Positions 26,246 to 34,752 of a stretch of 64,000 nt of DNA are shown piece by piece. A program made the position numbers and the translations under genes. The notes under the pieces are model-generated. The model worked only from the letters and a program-made list of their open reading frames with translations, made no database searches and was not told where the DNA came from. How positions within the stretch are numbered: position 1 is the first letter of the stretch; every line of letters starts with the position of its first letter. Origin of the DNA: Maribacter huludaoensis (GTDB lineage Bacteria; Bacteroidota; Bacteroidia; Flavobacteriales; Flavobacteriaceae); assembly GCF_029350945.1 (NCBI RefSeq), contig NZ_JARKMS010000004.1, forward strand, positions 1 to 64,000, in the 5' to 3' direction.

Positions 26246-27256
26246 ATGTATAATTCAAAAATAATCGGCTTAGGTCATTATGTACCTGAAAATGTAGTGA
26301 CAAATGATGATTTGTCAAAAGTGATGGATACAAATGATGCTTGGATTCAAGAAAGAACCGGTATTAAAGAAAGAAGACATGTGGTTAGAGGTGATGGCGA
26401 TACTACCACTTCTATGGGTGTAAAAGCGGCTAAAATAGCTATTGAAAGGGCAGGTATAGATAAAGATGACATAGATTTTATCGTATTTGCTACTTTGAGT
26501 CCAGATTATTATTTCCCTGGTCCGGGTGTTTTAGTACAGAGAGATTTAGGTATTAAGACTGTAGGGGCATTAGATGTACGTAATCAATGTTCCGGTTTTG
26601 TATATGCAATTTCTATAGCAGACCAGTATATAAAAACGGGTATGTACAAAAATGTACTTGTTATTGGTTCAGAATTACATTCTCATGGACTGGATATGAC
26701 TACCAGAGGCAGGGCGGTATCGGTAATTTTTGGAGATGGTGCCGGTGCGGCAGTATTGACTAGGGAAGAAGATACTACCAAAGGTATTTTGTCTACACAT
26801 TTACATTCAGAGGGCCAGCATGCAGAAGAACTATCTTTAATTGCCCCTGGTATGGGTAATAGATGGGTGACGGATATTATGGAAGACAACGATCCTAACG
26901 ATGAATCTTACTTTCCATATATGAACGGACAATTTGTTTTTAAAAATGCGGTGGTACGTTTCAGTGAAGTAATTGTGGAAGGTCTGGAAAAAAACAAATT
27001 AAAATCTACCGATATCGACTTATTGGTACCGCATCAGGCCAATTTGAGAATATCACAATTCATTCAAAAGAAATTTCAGTTAAGTGATGACCAAGTTTTC
27101 AATAATATCATGAAATATGGTAACACTACGGCTGCATCTATTCCAATAGCACTTACAGAGGCATGGCAAGAGGGTAAAGTTAAAAGTGGCGACTTGGTGG
27201 TTTTGGCTGCATTTGGTAGTGGTTTTACTTGGGGCAGTGTAATTATTAGATGGTAA
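26246..27256 (+). CDS. 3-oxoacyl-ACP synthase III family protein (FabH-like)
   Basis: 336 residues of thiolase fold. The catalytic triad is visible: Cys in DVRNQCSGFVYA, His in LVPHQANLRI and Asn in YGNTTAASIP. GDGAGAAVL and the closing FGSGFTWGSVIIRW are typical KAS III motifs. It would condense an acyl-CoA with malonyl-ACP to start fatty acid or a related acyl chain. It is a paralogue-type entry (longer HGLDMTTRGRAVSVIFG region than E. coli FabH), so housekeeping FabH versus a specialised KAS III cannot be decided. It lies 116 bp after the ABC1 gene. Confidence 0.88.
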   Translation: MYNSKIIGLGHYVPENVVTNDDLSKVMDTNDAWIQERTGIKERRHVVRGDGDTTTSMGVKAAKIAIERAGIDKDDIDFIVFATLSPDYYFPGPGVLVQRDLGIKTVGALDVRNQCSGFVYAISIADQYIKTGMYKNVLVIGSELHSHGLDMTTRGRAVSVIFGDGAGAAVLTREEDTTKGILSTHLHSEGQHAEELSLIAPGMGNRWVTDIMEDNDPNDESYFPYMNGQFVFKNAVVRFSEVIVEGLEKNKLKSTDIDLLVPHQANLRISQFIQKKFQLSDDQVFNNIMKYGNTTAASIPIALTEAWQEGKVKSGDLVVLAAFGSGFTWGSVIIRW

Positions 27257-27262
27257 AAATAA

Positions 27263-27290
27263 AGCACCCATAGTTTTGGCTATGGGTGCT
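27263..27290 (+). terminator. intrinsic terminator of the KAS III gene
   Basis: AGCACCCATAG (27263-27273) pairs with CTATGGGTGCT (27280-27290) over loop TTTTGG; T-rich sequence follows at 27297-27302. The stem begins 6 bp after the stop. Confidence 0.85.
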
Positions 27291-27449
27291 ATATAGTTTT
27301 ATTCAATAAGAAAAAACCAACCAATCTTCTGTATTGAAAAACCCTATATATAGTAATAGACTTAATAATGTATTAAATGTTACTGCAACTTGCGTTTAAT
27401 GTAAGCAATTTGTATCTGTGGTAGTAAGCTTGCTTCTAACAGCATATCT

Positions 27450-27499
27450 AAAAAAAAAAAGAAACCCGAACATTCCAAAATAATTGGAAGCCGGGTTTC
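27450..27499 (-). terminator. minus-strand intrinsic terminator without an adjacent gene
   Basis: Outer arms GAAACCCG (27461-27468) and CGGGTTTC (27492-27499), inner arms TTCCAA (27473-27478) and TTGGAA (27484-27489). On the minus strand it is followed by ten T. The nearest minus gene, the symporter, ends 510 bp away beyond an opposing gene. Confidence 0.75.
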
Positions 27500-27584
27500 A
27501 AATGCTGATAGGCTATACTAAACACTAACCATTAACTATAAACATATAGCGTTACCAACAATTTTTTAAACTCGTAAGAGTATC

Positions 27585-27638
27585 AAACTTTACTAATAGA
27601 CGAAATATTGTCTAATAAGTTACATATAAGTAAAGTTT
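27585..27638. repeat. nested inverted repeat before the CoA-binding protein gene
   Basis: Outer 10-bp arms AAACTTTACT (27585-27594) and AGTAAAGTTT (27629-27638) enclose inner arms TAGAC (27597-27601) and GTCTA (27610-27614). The element ends 15 bp before the ATG at 27654 and is followed by a T-rich stretch. Confidence 0.7.
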
Positions 27639-27653
27639 TAACATTTTTTTATT

Positions 27654-28013
27654 ATGAAAAAGACCCTAGTTTTCGGAGCCTCCTTAAAACCAAATCGATA
27701 TAGCAATATTGCAATACATCGACTAGTAGATTCGGGTATAGAAACCTTGGCTTATGGATTAAGAGAAGGTGAGGTTTCCGGTGTCAATATCAATAATAAT
27801 TTAGACAAAATTAGTGATATTCATACAATAACCCTATATATAAATCCAAAAAGACAAGAAGAATATTATGAACAGATCATTTCTTTGGCTCCAAAAAGGG
27901 TAATTTTTAATCCGGGAACTGAAAATCCTGAATTTTATAAATTACTAAAAAACAATGGTATAGCGTTTGAAATAGCGTGTACTTTAGTTCTTTTAAGTAC
28001 GCATCAATATTAA
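27654..28013 (+). CDS. CoA-binding domain protein, YccU-like
   Basis: 119 residues forming one Rossmann-fold CoA_binding_2 domain. The N-terminal [15 protein letters not shown] is the nucleotide-binding loop, and the [13 protein letters not shown] and [13 protein letters not shown] segments match the family end. Usually single-domain cytoplasmic proteins of unknown biochemical role. Its stop TAA is shared with the opposing symporter stop (TTAA at 28010-28013). It is preceded by the nested inverted repeat. Confidence 0.88.
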   Translation: MKKTLVFGASLKPNRYSNIAIHRLVDSGIETLAYGLREGEVSGVNINNNLDKISDIHTITLYINPKRQEEYYEQIISLAPKRVIFNPGTENPEFYKLLKNNGIAFEIACTLVLLSTHQY

Positions 28014-29497
28014 GCGATATCGTTAATTTTAGCGGTAGTATTTTTTTTGCGGATTAGCAATAATCCTACAAAGGTTAGCAGACCATTCAACGGTAATAGT
28101 TCATAACCGAAGATATAACCACCAAAAAAGTCATTTGGCAACTTTGCTAAAAGTAGAATTATGGTTACACAAACAAGTGCAACTACCCAAACATATTTGT
28201 CTTTTACCTGATGATCGGTAAAGATGCCAAAAGAGAATAATCCCAACAAAGGACCATAGGTGTAAGAGGCAACTGTAAGGAGCCCGTCAATTACATTTTT
28301 ATCCAAGATGTATTTAAAAGAGATTACCACTAAAATTAAAAGCACGCTCATGCCAATATGTGTAATTCTGCGTGTTTTTTTCGCTACTTCATCAGATTTC
28401 TTTTCGGTACCTAAAAAATCTACACAAAAAGAAGTTGTCAGTGATGTAAGCGCGCTGTCTGCGCTACTGTAGGCCGCGGCAATTAAACCTAACATAAAAG
28501 TTACTGCCACGGTTATGCCTAGACCACTGTTCAAAGCTATTTCTGGAAACAAAAGATCGGATTTTGGTGAGCCGTCCATCATTGGCAATGCAATATTGTG
28601 TGCATCCGCATAAATGAACAGTAGAGCTCCAAGTAACATGAAAATAAAAGTGACTAGTACCAAAACTACACTGAAACTGACCATGTTTTTCTGAGCTTCG
28701 CCTAAATTTTTACAAGTGAGGTTTTTTTGCATCATATCTTGATCAAGACCGGTCATGCATATGGTAATGAACATTCCGCCTAAAAATGATTTTATCAAAT
28801 GGTTTTTAGAAGAAAGGTCATCGGTAAAAAATGTTTTGCTGTATTGTCCTAGTTCTGCTGAGTTCAGAAATTCAATGAATGTCCAGTTCATTTTATCCAA
28901 TATAAAATATATAGATAGTCCTACGGAAACTAACATGAATAAGGTCTGTAGTGTATCTGTCCAGACTATGGTCTTAATTCCTCCTTTAAAAGTATATATC
29001 CAAATGAGTAAAATAGAAAGAATAACGGTAATTTCAAACGGAACCTTCCATGCATCGAATACGAACTGCTGCAGAACAATGGCAACTAAAAACAACCGAA
29101 ACGCTGCGCCAAGTACCCGAGATATGAAAAATGAAATAGCACCTACCTTGTAGCTTACAAAGCCAAATCTATCATCCAAATATTCGTAAATTGAAGTAAC
29201 GTTCTGTTTATAATAGATAGGTAGCAATACAAAAGCTGTTACCAAATACCCTAAAAAATATCCAAAAACAACTTGCATATAGCTAAATTGGGATGCGTCT
29301 ACCCAACCAGGTACGGAGATGAATGTGACACCAGAAAGCGAAGCTCCTACCATACCAAAGGCAACTAAGTACCAAGGCGATTGTTTACCGGCCTTGAAAA
29401 AATCTTCATTAGAGTCGTTTTTCCCTGTGAAGTATGAAATAATCAAAAGCAATACAAAGTAACCGGTAATGAGTAGTAAGATATGAGAGGCGTTCAT
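28010..29497 (-). CDS. sodium:solute symporter (SSS family)
   Basis: 495 residues with about 13 transmembrane helices. [14 protein letters not shown] in helix 1-2 and the Gly/Ser-rich [21 protein letters not shown] in the later helices (shown by its core [12 protein letters not shown]) match SSS-family transporters. They use a sodium gradient to import sugars, sialic acid or other solutes; the substrate is not clear. Single gene with no obvious promoter; convergent overlap with the CoA-binding gene. Confidence 0.92.
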   Translation of the reverse strand: MNASHILLLITGYFVLLLIISYFTGKNDSNEDFFKAGKQSPWYLVAFGMVGASLSGVTFISVPGWVDASQFSYMQVVFGYFLGYLVTAFVLLPIYYKQNVTSIYEYLDDRFGFVSYKVGAISFFISRVLGAAFRLFLVAIVLQQFVFDAWKVPFEITVILSILLIWIYTFKGGIKTIVWTDTLQTLFMLVSVGLSIYFILDKMNWTFIEFLNSAELGQYSKTFFTDDLSSKNHLIKSFLGGMFITICMTGLDQDMMQKNLTCKNLGEAQKNMVSFSVVLVLVTFIFMLLGALLFIYADAHNIALPMMDGSPKSDLLFPEIALNSGLGITVAVTFMLGLIAAAYSSADSALTSLTTSFCVDFLGTEKKSDEVAKKTRRITHIGMSVLLILVVISFKYILDKNVIDGLLTVASYTYGPLLGLFSFGIFTDHQVKDKYVWVVALVCVTIILLLAKLPNDFFGGYIFGYELLPLNGLLTFVGLLLIRKKNTTAKINDIA

Positions 29498-29699
29498 GTT
29501 GTAAAATTTGAGGCAAATTACAAAAACTTAAATGACGTAGGTCAAATAGATCGCTTCCTAATAAAATTATGGGCCAATATGAATTTGGGCATAATGCAGA
29601 AACTAACGGTAGTCACTATGTTCGTGTTTTTGTTAATTTTAAGAAAACTATACGATTGGTCTATTAAGTTTAATCGTAAATTTATGGCCATATAAGCCT

Positions 29700-30320
29700 A
29701 TGGATTTTTCGTCAAAATTATTGGAAAACGCAGTATACGAAGTTTCGCAGTTACCTGGTATTGGTAAGCGAACCGCATTACGTTTGGTGTTGCATTTGTT
29801 AAAACAACCAGAGGAGCGTACAGAAAATCTATCTACGTCATTGGTAGATTTAAGAAGTAAGATTCAATTTTGCGAAAATTGCCACAATATATCTGATACG
29901 GCGTTGTGTGAAATATGTGCAAATCCTAAAAGGGATGGTGCATTGGTTTGTGTGGTTGAGGACATTAGGGACGTAATGGCCATTGAGAATACAGGGCAAT
30001 TTAGAGGTAAGTATCATGTCTTAGGTGGTAAAATCTCACCAATGGAAGGTATAGGTCCTCAGAATTTGAAAATAGGGACTTTGATTGACAAAGTAAGAAA
30101 GGGCGTAATAAAGGAATTGATTTTTGCGTTGAGTTCTACAATGGAAGGTGATACTACTAATTTCTATATTTTTAGACAAATTGAAGGGATGGAAGTAAAA
30201 ACATCTACCATAGCAAGAGGAATAGCGGTTGGGGATGAATTGGAATATGCAGATGAGGTCACTTTAGGCAGAAGTATTTTAAATAGAGTTCCATTTGAAG
30301 GGTCGTTAAGACAAGATTAA
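29700..30320 (+). CDS. recR: recombination mediator RecR
   Basis: 206 residues. A helix-hairpin-helix ([13 protein letters not shown], about 18-30), a four-Cys zinc finger ([16 protein letters not shown], about 57-72) and a Toprim domain ([14 protein letters not shown]) are in the usual order and length. RecR works with RecF/RecO to load RecA at gapped DNA. A near-consensus box (TAAATTTA, 29677-29684) precedes it. It is divergent from the symporter. Confidence 0.97.
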   Translation: MDFSSKLLENAVYEVSQLPGIGKRTALRLVLHLLKQPEERTENLSTSLVDLRSKIQFCENCHNISDTALCEICANPKRDGALVCVVEDIRDVMAIENTGQFRGKYHVLGGKISPMEGIGPQNLKIGTLIDKVRKGVIKELIFALSSTMEGDTTNFYIFRQIEGMEVKTSTIARGIAVGDELEYADEVTLGRSILNRVPFEGSLRQD

Positions 30321-30365
30321 CGGCTGTTTTTCGTTTAAATATCAATAAAAAGGTATTTATTTTAT

Positions 30366-30373
30366 TATTTTTG
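30366..30373 (+). promoter_or_regulatory. -7 box for the E2 acyltransferase gene
   Basis: TATTTTTG, 37 bp before the ATG at 30411. No -33 TTG recognised. Confidence 0.55.
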
Positions 30374-30410
30374 CAAAAAACATAAACAAAACAAGCTTTA
30401 AATTATCGAT

Positions 30411-31862
30411 ATGTCAAAATTTGAATTGAAACTACCGCGTATGGGAGAGAGTGTTGCAGAAGCAACATTGACATCATGGTTGAAAGAGGTAGGTGATACA
30501 ATTGAGATGGATGAGCCCATTTTTGAAATTGCTACGGATAAGGTTGATAGTGAAGTGCCAAGTGAAGTAGATGGTGTTTTAATTGAAAAATGCTTTAATG
30601 TTGATGATGTTGTAGAAGTTGGTCAAACAGTAGCTATTATTCAGGTAGGTGGTGATGTTGATTTGGGCGATACCACTAATAATGTACAACATATAGAGGA
30701 GCCGGAACCGGTTCTTCAAGAAATGGTTGCCGTGGCAGAATCTGCGGTAATGCATGCAAGGGCGGAAACGGCAACGGTTCAATTAAACGGAACCTCTGAT
30801 CGTTTTTATTCTCCGTTGGTTAAGAACATTGCAAAAGAAGAGGGTATTTCTTTTGAGGTGCTCGAAACAATTCCTGGAACAGGAAAAGATGGTAGGGTAA
30901 CAAAAGATGATATATTGAACTTTGTTAAAACAGGGGATAGTAAGCCTGTTGAAAAGGCGGTTGCTCCAGAAAAAGCAGTTGTACAAGATAGGGTAGAGGC
31001 ACCGGTAGAGGTTGCTGCCCCGCGACCGGTACAAGAAAAAATTGCGGCACCGGATATTGCTGCTAAAACTGCACCGGTAGCTCCGGTTAGTACTACTGCG
31101 CCAAAACCGGCGAGCACCCCGGCTCCTGAAAAACCGAAGACGCAAGTTTCTCGTGGTGATGAAGTAATACCCATGTCCAGAATGGGTAAATTGATAGCCA
31201 AGCATATGGCAGATAGTGTAGCAACATCTGCACATGTACAGAGTTTTATAGAGGTGGATGTAACCAATATAGTTACATGGCGAAATAAAATAAAGGACGC
31301 TTTCTACAAAAGGGAAGGTGAGAAATTTACGTTTACCCCAATTTTTATGGAAGCCGTTGCCGTAGCATTGAAGAAATATCCTATGATGAATATTTCTGTT
31401 GATGGCGATACCGTTATAAAAAAGAAAAATATAAATATAGGAATGGCGGCAGCGCTACCTGATGGTAATTTGATCGTGCCGGTAATTAAAAATGCCGACC
31501 AATTGAATTTATTGGGCATAGCGAAGGTTGTAAATGATTTGGCGGACCGTTCTAGAAACAATGCGCTTAAACCTGATGAAGTACAAGGTGGTACCTATAC
31601 CGTTACCAATGTGGGTACATTTGGTAGTGTTTTTGGAACGCCAATTATCAATCAGCCACAAGTAGGTATTATGGCATTGGGTGCTATTAGAAAAATTCCG
31701 TCCGTAATAGAAACACCGGAAGGCGATGTAATAGGTATACGTAGTAAAATGTATTTATCTCACAGTTATGATCATAGGGTCGTAAATGGTGCTTTGGGTA
31801 GTATGTTCGCAAAAGCTGTGGCAGATTATCTTGAAGCTTGGGACGTAAATAGAGAAGTGTAA
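30411..31862 (+). CDS. 2-oxo acid dehydrogenase E2 component (dihydrolipoyl acyltransferase)
   Basis: 483 residues. One lipoyl domain (about 1-80, lipoyl Lys44 in IATDKVDSE), an E1/E3-binding domain (about 130-172, YSPLVKNIAKEEGI), a long Ala/Pro/Val linker and a catalytic acyltransferase domain (about 255-483). The catalytic His is His455 in SYDHRVVNGALG; the usual HxxxDG has Asn459 instead of Asp. Single lipoyl domain and sequence style fit a branched-chain 2-oxo acid or 2-oxoglutarate type E2. No E1 or E3 genes adjoin it, so it is monocistronic. Confidence 0.93.
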   Translation: MSKFELKLPRMGESVAEATLTSWLKEVGDTIEMDEPIFEIATDKVDSEVPSEVDGVLIEKCFNVDDVVEVGQTVAIIQVGGDVDLGDTTNNVQHIEEPEPVLQEMVAVAESAVMHARAETATVQLNGTSDRFYSPLVKNIAKEEGISFEVLETIPGTGKDGRVTKDDILNFVKTGDSKPVEKAVAPEKAVVQDRVEAPVEVAAPRPVQEKIAAPDIAAKTAPVAPVSTTAPKPASTPAPEKPKTQVSRGDEVIPMSRMGKLIAKHMADSVATSAHVQSFIEVDVTNIVTWRNKIKDAFYKREGEKFTFTPIFMEAVAVALKKYPMMNISVDGDTVIKKKNINIGMAAALPDGNLIVPVIKNADQLNLLGIAKVVNDLADRSRNNALKPDEVQGGTYTVTNVGTFGSVFGTPIINQPQVGIMALGAIRKIPSVIETPEGDVIGIRSKMYLSHSYDHRVVNGALGSMFAKAVADYLEAWDVNREV

Positions 31863-31886
31863 CCAAAGTAATATTATAATTGCAGC

Positions 31887-31917
31887 ACCCCGTTATACAA
31901 ATTGTATAACGGGGTGT
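31887..31917 (+). terminator. intrinsic terminator of the E2 gene
   Basis: Near-perfect dyad: CACCCCGTTATACAA (31887-31901) and TTGTATAACGGGGTG (31903-31917), followed by TTTTGC. It starts 24 bp after the stop. Confidence 0.88.
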
Positions 31918-32077
31918 TTTGCTATTTCAAAGGTCTGTTTTGGTAAGCATATGTATAAGTTGTGTTACGTGAAATATGAATAAAATGAATATTTCAAAAT
32001 ATTTGTTTTTTCGTTACATTTTTAATTTTGAAATAAAATTAATCGCAAGTAACTTTATATGGCTAAAAACGAAAGTG

Positions 32078-32085
32078 TATTTTTG
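32078..32085 (+). promoter_or_regulatory. -7 box for the exonuclease gene
   Basis: TATTTTTG, 17 bp before the ATG at 32103, predicting a leader of about 14 nt. Confidence 0.55.
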
Positions 32086-32102
32086 TTGAAAGTAGAACTT
32101 GT

Positions 32103-32879
32103 ATGGAATTAAAGCTTACCAGACCTATTTGTTTCTTTGATTTGGAGACGACCGGGGTCAATGTAGCAAAAGATCGTATTGTTGAGATAGCGATATTAAA
32201 GGTGTACCCTAACGGGAATAAGGAAAGTAAAACATGGTTGGTGAACCCTGAAATGGAAATACCGGAAGAGGTGGTTGCCGTTCATGGTATTACCAATGAA
32301 AAAGTGGCCAACGAACCAACATTTAAAGAGCTTTCTAAAGAAATTTATAAAATTATAAAGGATAGTGATTTGGGCGGTTTCAACTCAGACCGATTTGATA
32401 TTCCTTTGCTGGCAGAAGAATTGCTACGTGCAGGTATTGATTTTGATATGAAAAATACGGTATCCGTAGATGTACAGACCATTTTTCACAAAATGGAAAA
32501 ACGAACCCTAGAAGCTGCCTATAAATTTTACTGTGACAAAGATCTTACAGATGCCCATAGTGCTGCGGCAGACACCAACGCTACCTATGAGGTGTTGCTT
32601 TCTCAGTTAGATAGATATCCTGATCTAGAAAACAATATTAAAAAACTATCAGAATTTTCTAGAAGAAAACAATCGGTAGATTTCGCAGGTTTTATTGCCT
32701 TGGATGAAGATGAAGAAGAAATCTTTGCCTTCGGTAAACATAAGGGCAAAAAGGTTCATACAGTGTTAGAAAATGAGCCAGGTTATTTTGGTTGGATGCT
32801 AAATGCGGATTTTCCATTGTACACAAAAAAGATTCTTACACAAATTAAGCTGAGCAAGCTGAATAATAAATTAAGTTGA
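32103..32879 (+). CDS. DnaQ-like 3'-5' exonuclease with ExoX-type C-terminal domain
   Basis: 258 residues. DEDDh motifs: Asp and Glu in FFDLETTGV, Asp in FNSDRFDIPLL, and His/Asp in DAHSAAADTNATYE. The C-terminal 55 residues (FAFGKHKGKKVHTVLE, GYFGWMLNADFP) match the small domain seen at the end of exonuclease X-like proteins. It degrades DNA from the 3' end and may serve proofreading or repair. It shares a junction with the downstream regulatory-domain protein (ATG 2 bp after the stop). Confidence 0.9.
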   Translation: MELKLTRPICFFDLETTGVNVAKDRIVEIAILKVYPNGNKESKTWLVNPEMEIPEEVVAVHGITNEKVANEPTFKELSKEIYKIIKDSDLGGFNSDRFDIPLLAEELLRAGIDFDMKNTVSVDVQTIFHKMEKRTLEAAYKFYCDKDLTDAHSAAADTNATYEVLLSQLDRYPDLENNIKKLSEFSRRKQSVDFAGFIALDEDEEEIFAFGKHKGKKVHTVLENEPGYFGWMLNADFPLYTKKILTQIKLSKLNNKLS

Positions 32880-32881
32880 AG

Positions 32882-33796
32882 ATGAGAATTTGTGTAGTGT
32901 TGTTTCTTTTGGTAATGTGCATGGGTCATGCTCAGGAAGTTTTGGTAGAAGGTCACGTTTATGATGATAAAACAAAAACGGCTGTTCCTTATGCCAATAT
33001 CAGTTTTTTAAAAACCCTAAAGGGAACTTCTAGTGATGAAGAAGGATACTTTTATATTGATGTACCTGAAACGTACTTGGAAAAAGAAGTTCATATTTCC
33101 GCTTTAGGTTTTAAGGATACTATCATATCGGCAAAAGTAATTTCCCAAAAGAAGAAAATTTACATGCAAGAAGAGACCTTTGAGCTGGAAGAAGTGGTGG
33201 TTTCTCAAAGTTTAGGAGATTCGCAGGTATTGAATCCTGTGAGTTCCTATAGTATTAAAAGCGGATTTTCTTCCGCGGAGACCCCTTGGGTATTGGCATT
33301 ATATTTTCCTAATATAGGCGCTGCTAAAAAATATTTGGAGAAAATAACTATTCATGTACAGCAGAACAGTAAGTTTAAAAGGGCGTCGTCTAAATTTAGA
33401 CTTAGAGTGTATGATGTAGATAAGAAGACACGCAAGCCAAACCATGATCTAATTCGCAAAAGCATTATTTTAGAGAGCTCTACTAAAGAAGATTATGTTT
33501 CAATAGATCTTTCAAGCATGGGTATAAGAATGCCAGATGAAGGAGTGTACATAGGACTAGAGTGGATTTTCCTCCCGTACAACTGGTATACCAATACCTA
33601 TAAACATGCCATAACAAATAAGAAAGTGGTAGAAGATCGTTTTGCACCTACATTTGCTGCTGTATATCAAAAGAACCAAAACTTTAAAACTATGGTCTAT
33701 GGTATGGGTGAATGGAATGATTTTGCGATTAAAGCACCTGGCAACAATGAAAATTTGATACCCGCCATTAGTTTAAAGTTGTCAAAGAAAAAATAA
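32882..33796 (+). CDS. secreted protein with carboxypeptidase-regulatory-like domain
   Basis: 304 residues from the ATG at 32882; a TTG two codons earlier overlaps the exonuclease stop and is less likely. The signal peptide ends near MGHAQEV. Residues about 20-105 form a CarboxypepD_reg-like beta-sandwich (VEGHVYDDKTKTAVPYANIS, SSDEEGYFYIDV), as at the start of TonB receptors. The rest is an unrecognised beta-rich region ending in a Lys tail. No receptor barrel is present, so it is probably a periplasmic or surface protein of unknown function. Confidence 0.82.
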   Translation: MRICVVLFLLVMCMGHAQEVLVEGHVYDDKTKTAVPYANISFLKTLKGTSSDEEGYFYIDVPETYLEKEVHISALGFKDTIISAKVISQKKKIYMQEETFELEEVVVSQSLGDSQVLNPVSSYSIKSGFSSAETPWVLALYFPNIGAAKKYLEKITIHVQQNSKFKRASSKFRLRVYDVDKKTRKPNHDLIRKSIILESSTKEDYVSIDLSSMGIRMPDEGVYIGLEWIFLPYNWYTNTYKHAITNKKVVEDRFAPTFAAVYQKNQNFKTMVYGMGEWNDFAIKAPGNNENLIPAISLKLSKKK

Positions 33797-33802
33797 GTAC
33801 CG

Positions 33803-34414
33803 ATGAAAATTATATGTATAGGTAGAAATTACGCAGCACATATTGATGAGCTTAAGAACGAAAGACCAGAAGAACCTGTTGTATTTATAAAGCCAGATTC
33901 ATCGGTATTGCCAAAACAGCAAGATTTTTATATTCCAGAATTTTCGGATAATGTGCATTATGAAGTTGAGGTCTTGGTCAAAATCAAAAAAGTTGGTAAG
34001 CATATCAGTAAAGAATTTGCGCCTTCATATTATGATGAAGTGGGACTGGGGATTGATTTTACGGCAAGAGATTTACAATCTAAATTAAAAGAAAAAGGGT
34101 TGCCTTGGGAGAAAGCCAAGGGTTTTGACGGTGCAGCGGTAATTGGAGAGTGGCTACCTAAAACTGAATTTAAAGATGTTAATGACCTTAATTTTAAGTT
34201 GCTAAAGAACGGCGAAGTTGTTCAAGACGGCAATACAAGTTTTATGCTTTGGAAGATAGATGAAATAATTGCCTATGTTTCAACGTTCTTTATGTTAAAA
34301 AAAGGCGATATTATCTTTACCGGAACACCTGCAGGTGTTGGCAAAATAAGTCCAAATGATTATCTTACGGGTAGTTTGGAAGATAAAGAGCTTTTTACCT
34401 TAAAAATTAAATAA
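33803..34414 (+). CDS. fumarylacetoacetate hydrolase (FAH) family protein
   Basis: 203 residues. IGRNYAAHI, FIKPDSSVL, VHYEVEVLVKI (metal-binding Glu pair) and TARDLQSKLKEKGLPW, with IIFTGTPAGVGKI near the end, match the FAH/YcgM-type fold. These enzymes include acylpyruvate hydrolase and oxaloacetate decarboxylase; the activity here is not decided by sequence. The stop overlaps by 1 bp the start of the HPt gene, so translational coupling is likely. Confidence 0.9.
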   Translation: MKIICIGRNYAAHIDELKNERPEEPVVFIKPDSSVLPKQQDFYIPEFSDNVHYEVEVLVKIKKVGKHISKEFAPSYYDEVGLGIDFTARDLQSKLKEKGLPWEKAKGFDGAAVIGEWLPKTEFKDVNDLNFKLLKNGEVVQDGNTSFMLWKIDEIIAYVSTFFMLKKGDIIFTGTPAGVGKISPNDYLTGSLEDKELFTLKIK

Positions 34415-34752
34415 TGATTTATAACCTGGATAAGATTAACGAGATGGCAGAGGGGGATCAGGATTTTATAAATTCTGTTATTTCTGTTTTTTTGGAAGAA
34501 GTACCCGAAGATTTGGAAGCTTTGGAAAAAGCACTTCAAGAAAAAGACCATGATCAAGTGTACAAACTTGCACATAAAATAAAACCTAATGTAGATTTGT
34601 TGGGAATGGAGCAAACTCGTGCTATAGCCCTAGAATTAGAAACCTTGGGAAAGCAAGAGGCCAATATGGCAGAGATAGAGAAAAGATTTCCAATGCTAAA
34701 GACAGATATAAATCAAGTGGTGGCAGAATTAAAAAATGACTTTCAGTTATAA
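34414..34752 (+). CDS. stand-alone HPt (histidine phosphotransfer) protein
   Basis: 112 residues, all helical, with the phosphorylatable His54 in the motif [15 protein letters not shown]. It would shuttle phosphate between a hybrid kinase and a response regulator in the cytoplasm. No kinase or regulator is in the window, so its partners are elsewhere. It is sandwiched with 1-bp overlaps between the FAH gene and cinA, which suggests a translationally coupled unit. Confidence 0.88.
   Translation: MIYNLDKINEMAEGDQDFINSVISVFLEEVPEDLEALEKALQEKDHDQVYKLAHKIKPNVDLLGMEQTRAIALELETLGKQEANMAEIEKRFPMLKTDINQVVAELKNDFQL

Larger units (their letters stand above)
27291..27653. other. intergenic region with two RNA-like structures, no gene seen
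   Basis: About 360 bp without a convincing reading frame. It holds a minus-oriented terminator-like hairpin (27461-27499 with a run of ten A before it), and a nested inverted repeat (27585-27638) just before the CoA-binding protein gene. Dense stops in all frames argue against a missed protein. Confidence 0.6.

Noticed and set aside
27451-27460. Run of ten A as a phase-variation tract
   Set aside because: It is not inside a coding frame; it is better explained as the T tract of the minus-strand terminator.
29483-29695. 70-codon frame between the symporter and recR genes
   Set aside because: Its first codons overlap the start of the divergent symporter gene, it has low-complexity hydrophobic content, and the region must hold the promoters of both neighbours. 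A shorter start at 29579 is possible but unsupported.
30783-31267. Two long minus-strand frames inside the E2 gene
   Set aside because: They mirror the Ala/Pro/Val linker and lipoyl region of the E2 protein; composition is Arg/Ser/Cys- or Thr/Ala-biased and no start or promoter supports them.
31971-31997. 8-bp inverted repeat TGAAATAT / ATATTTCA before the exonuclease gene
   Set aside because: Very AT-rich sequence, 11-nt spacer, and similar words recur nearby, so chance is a sufficient explanation.
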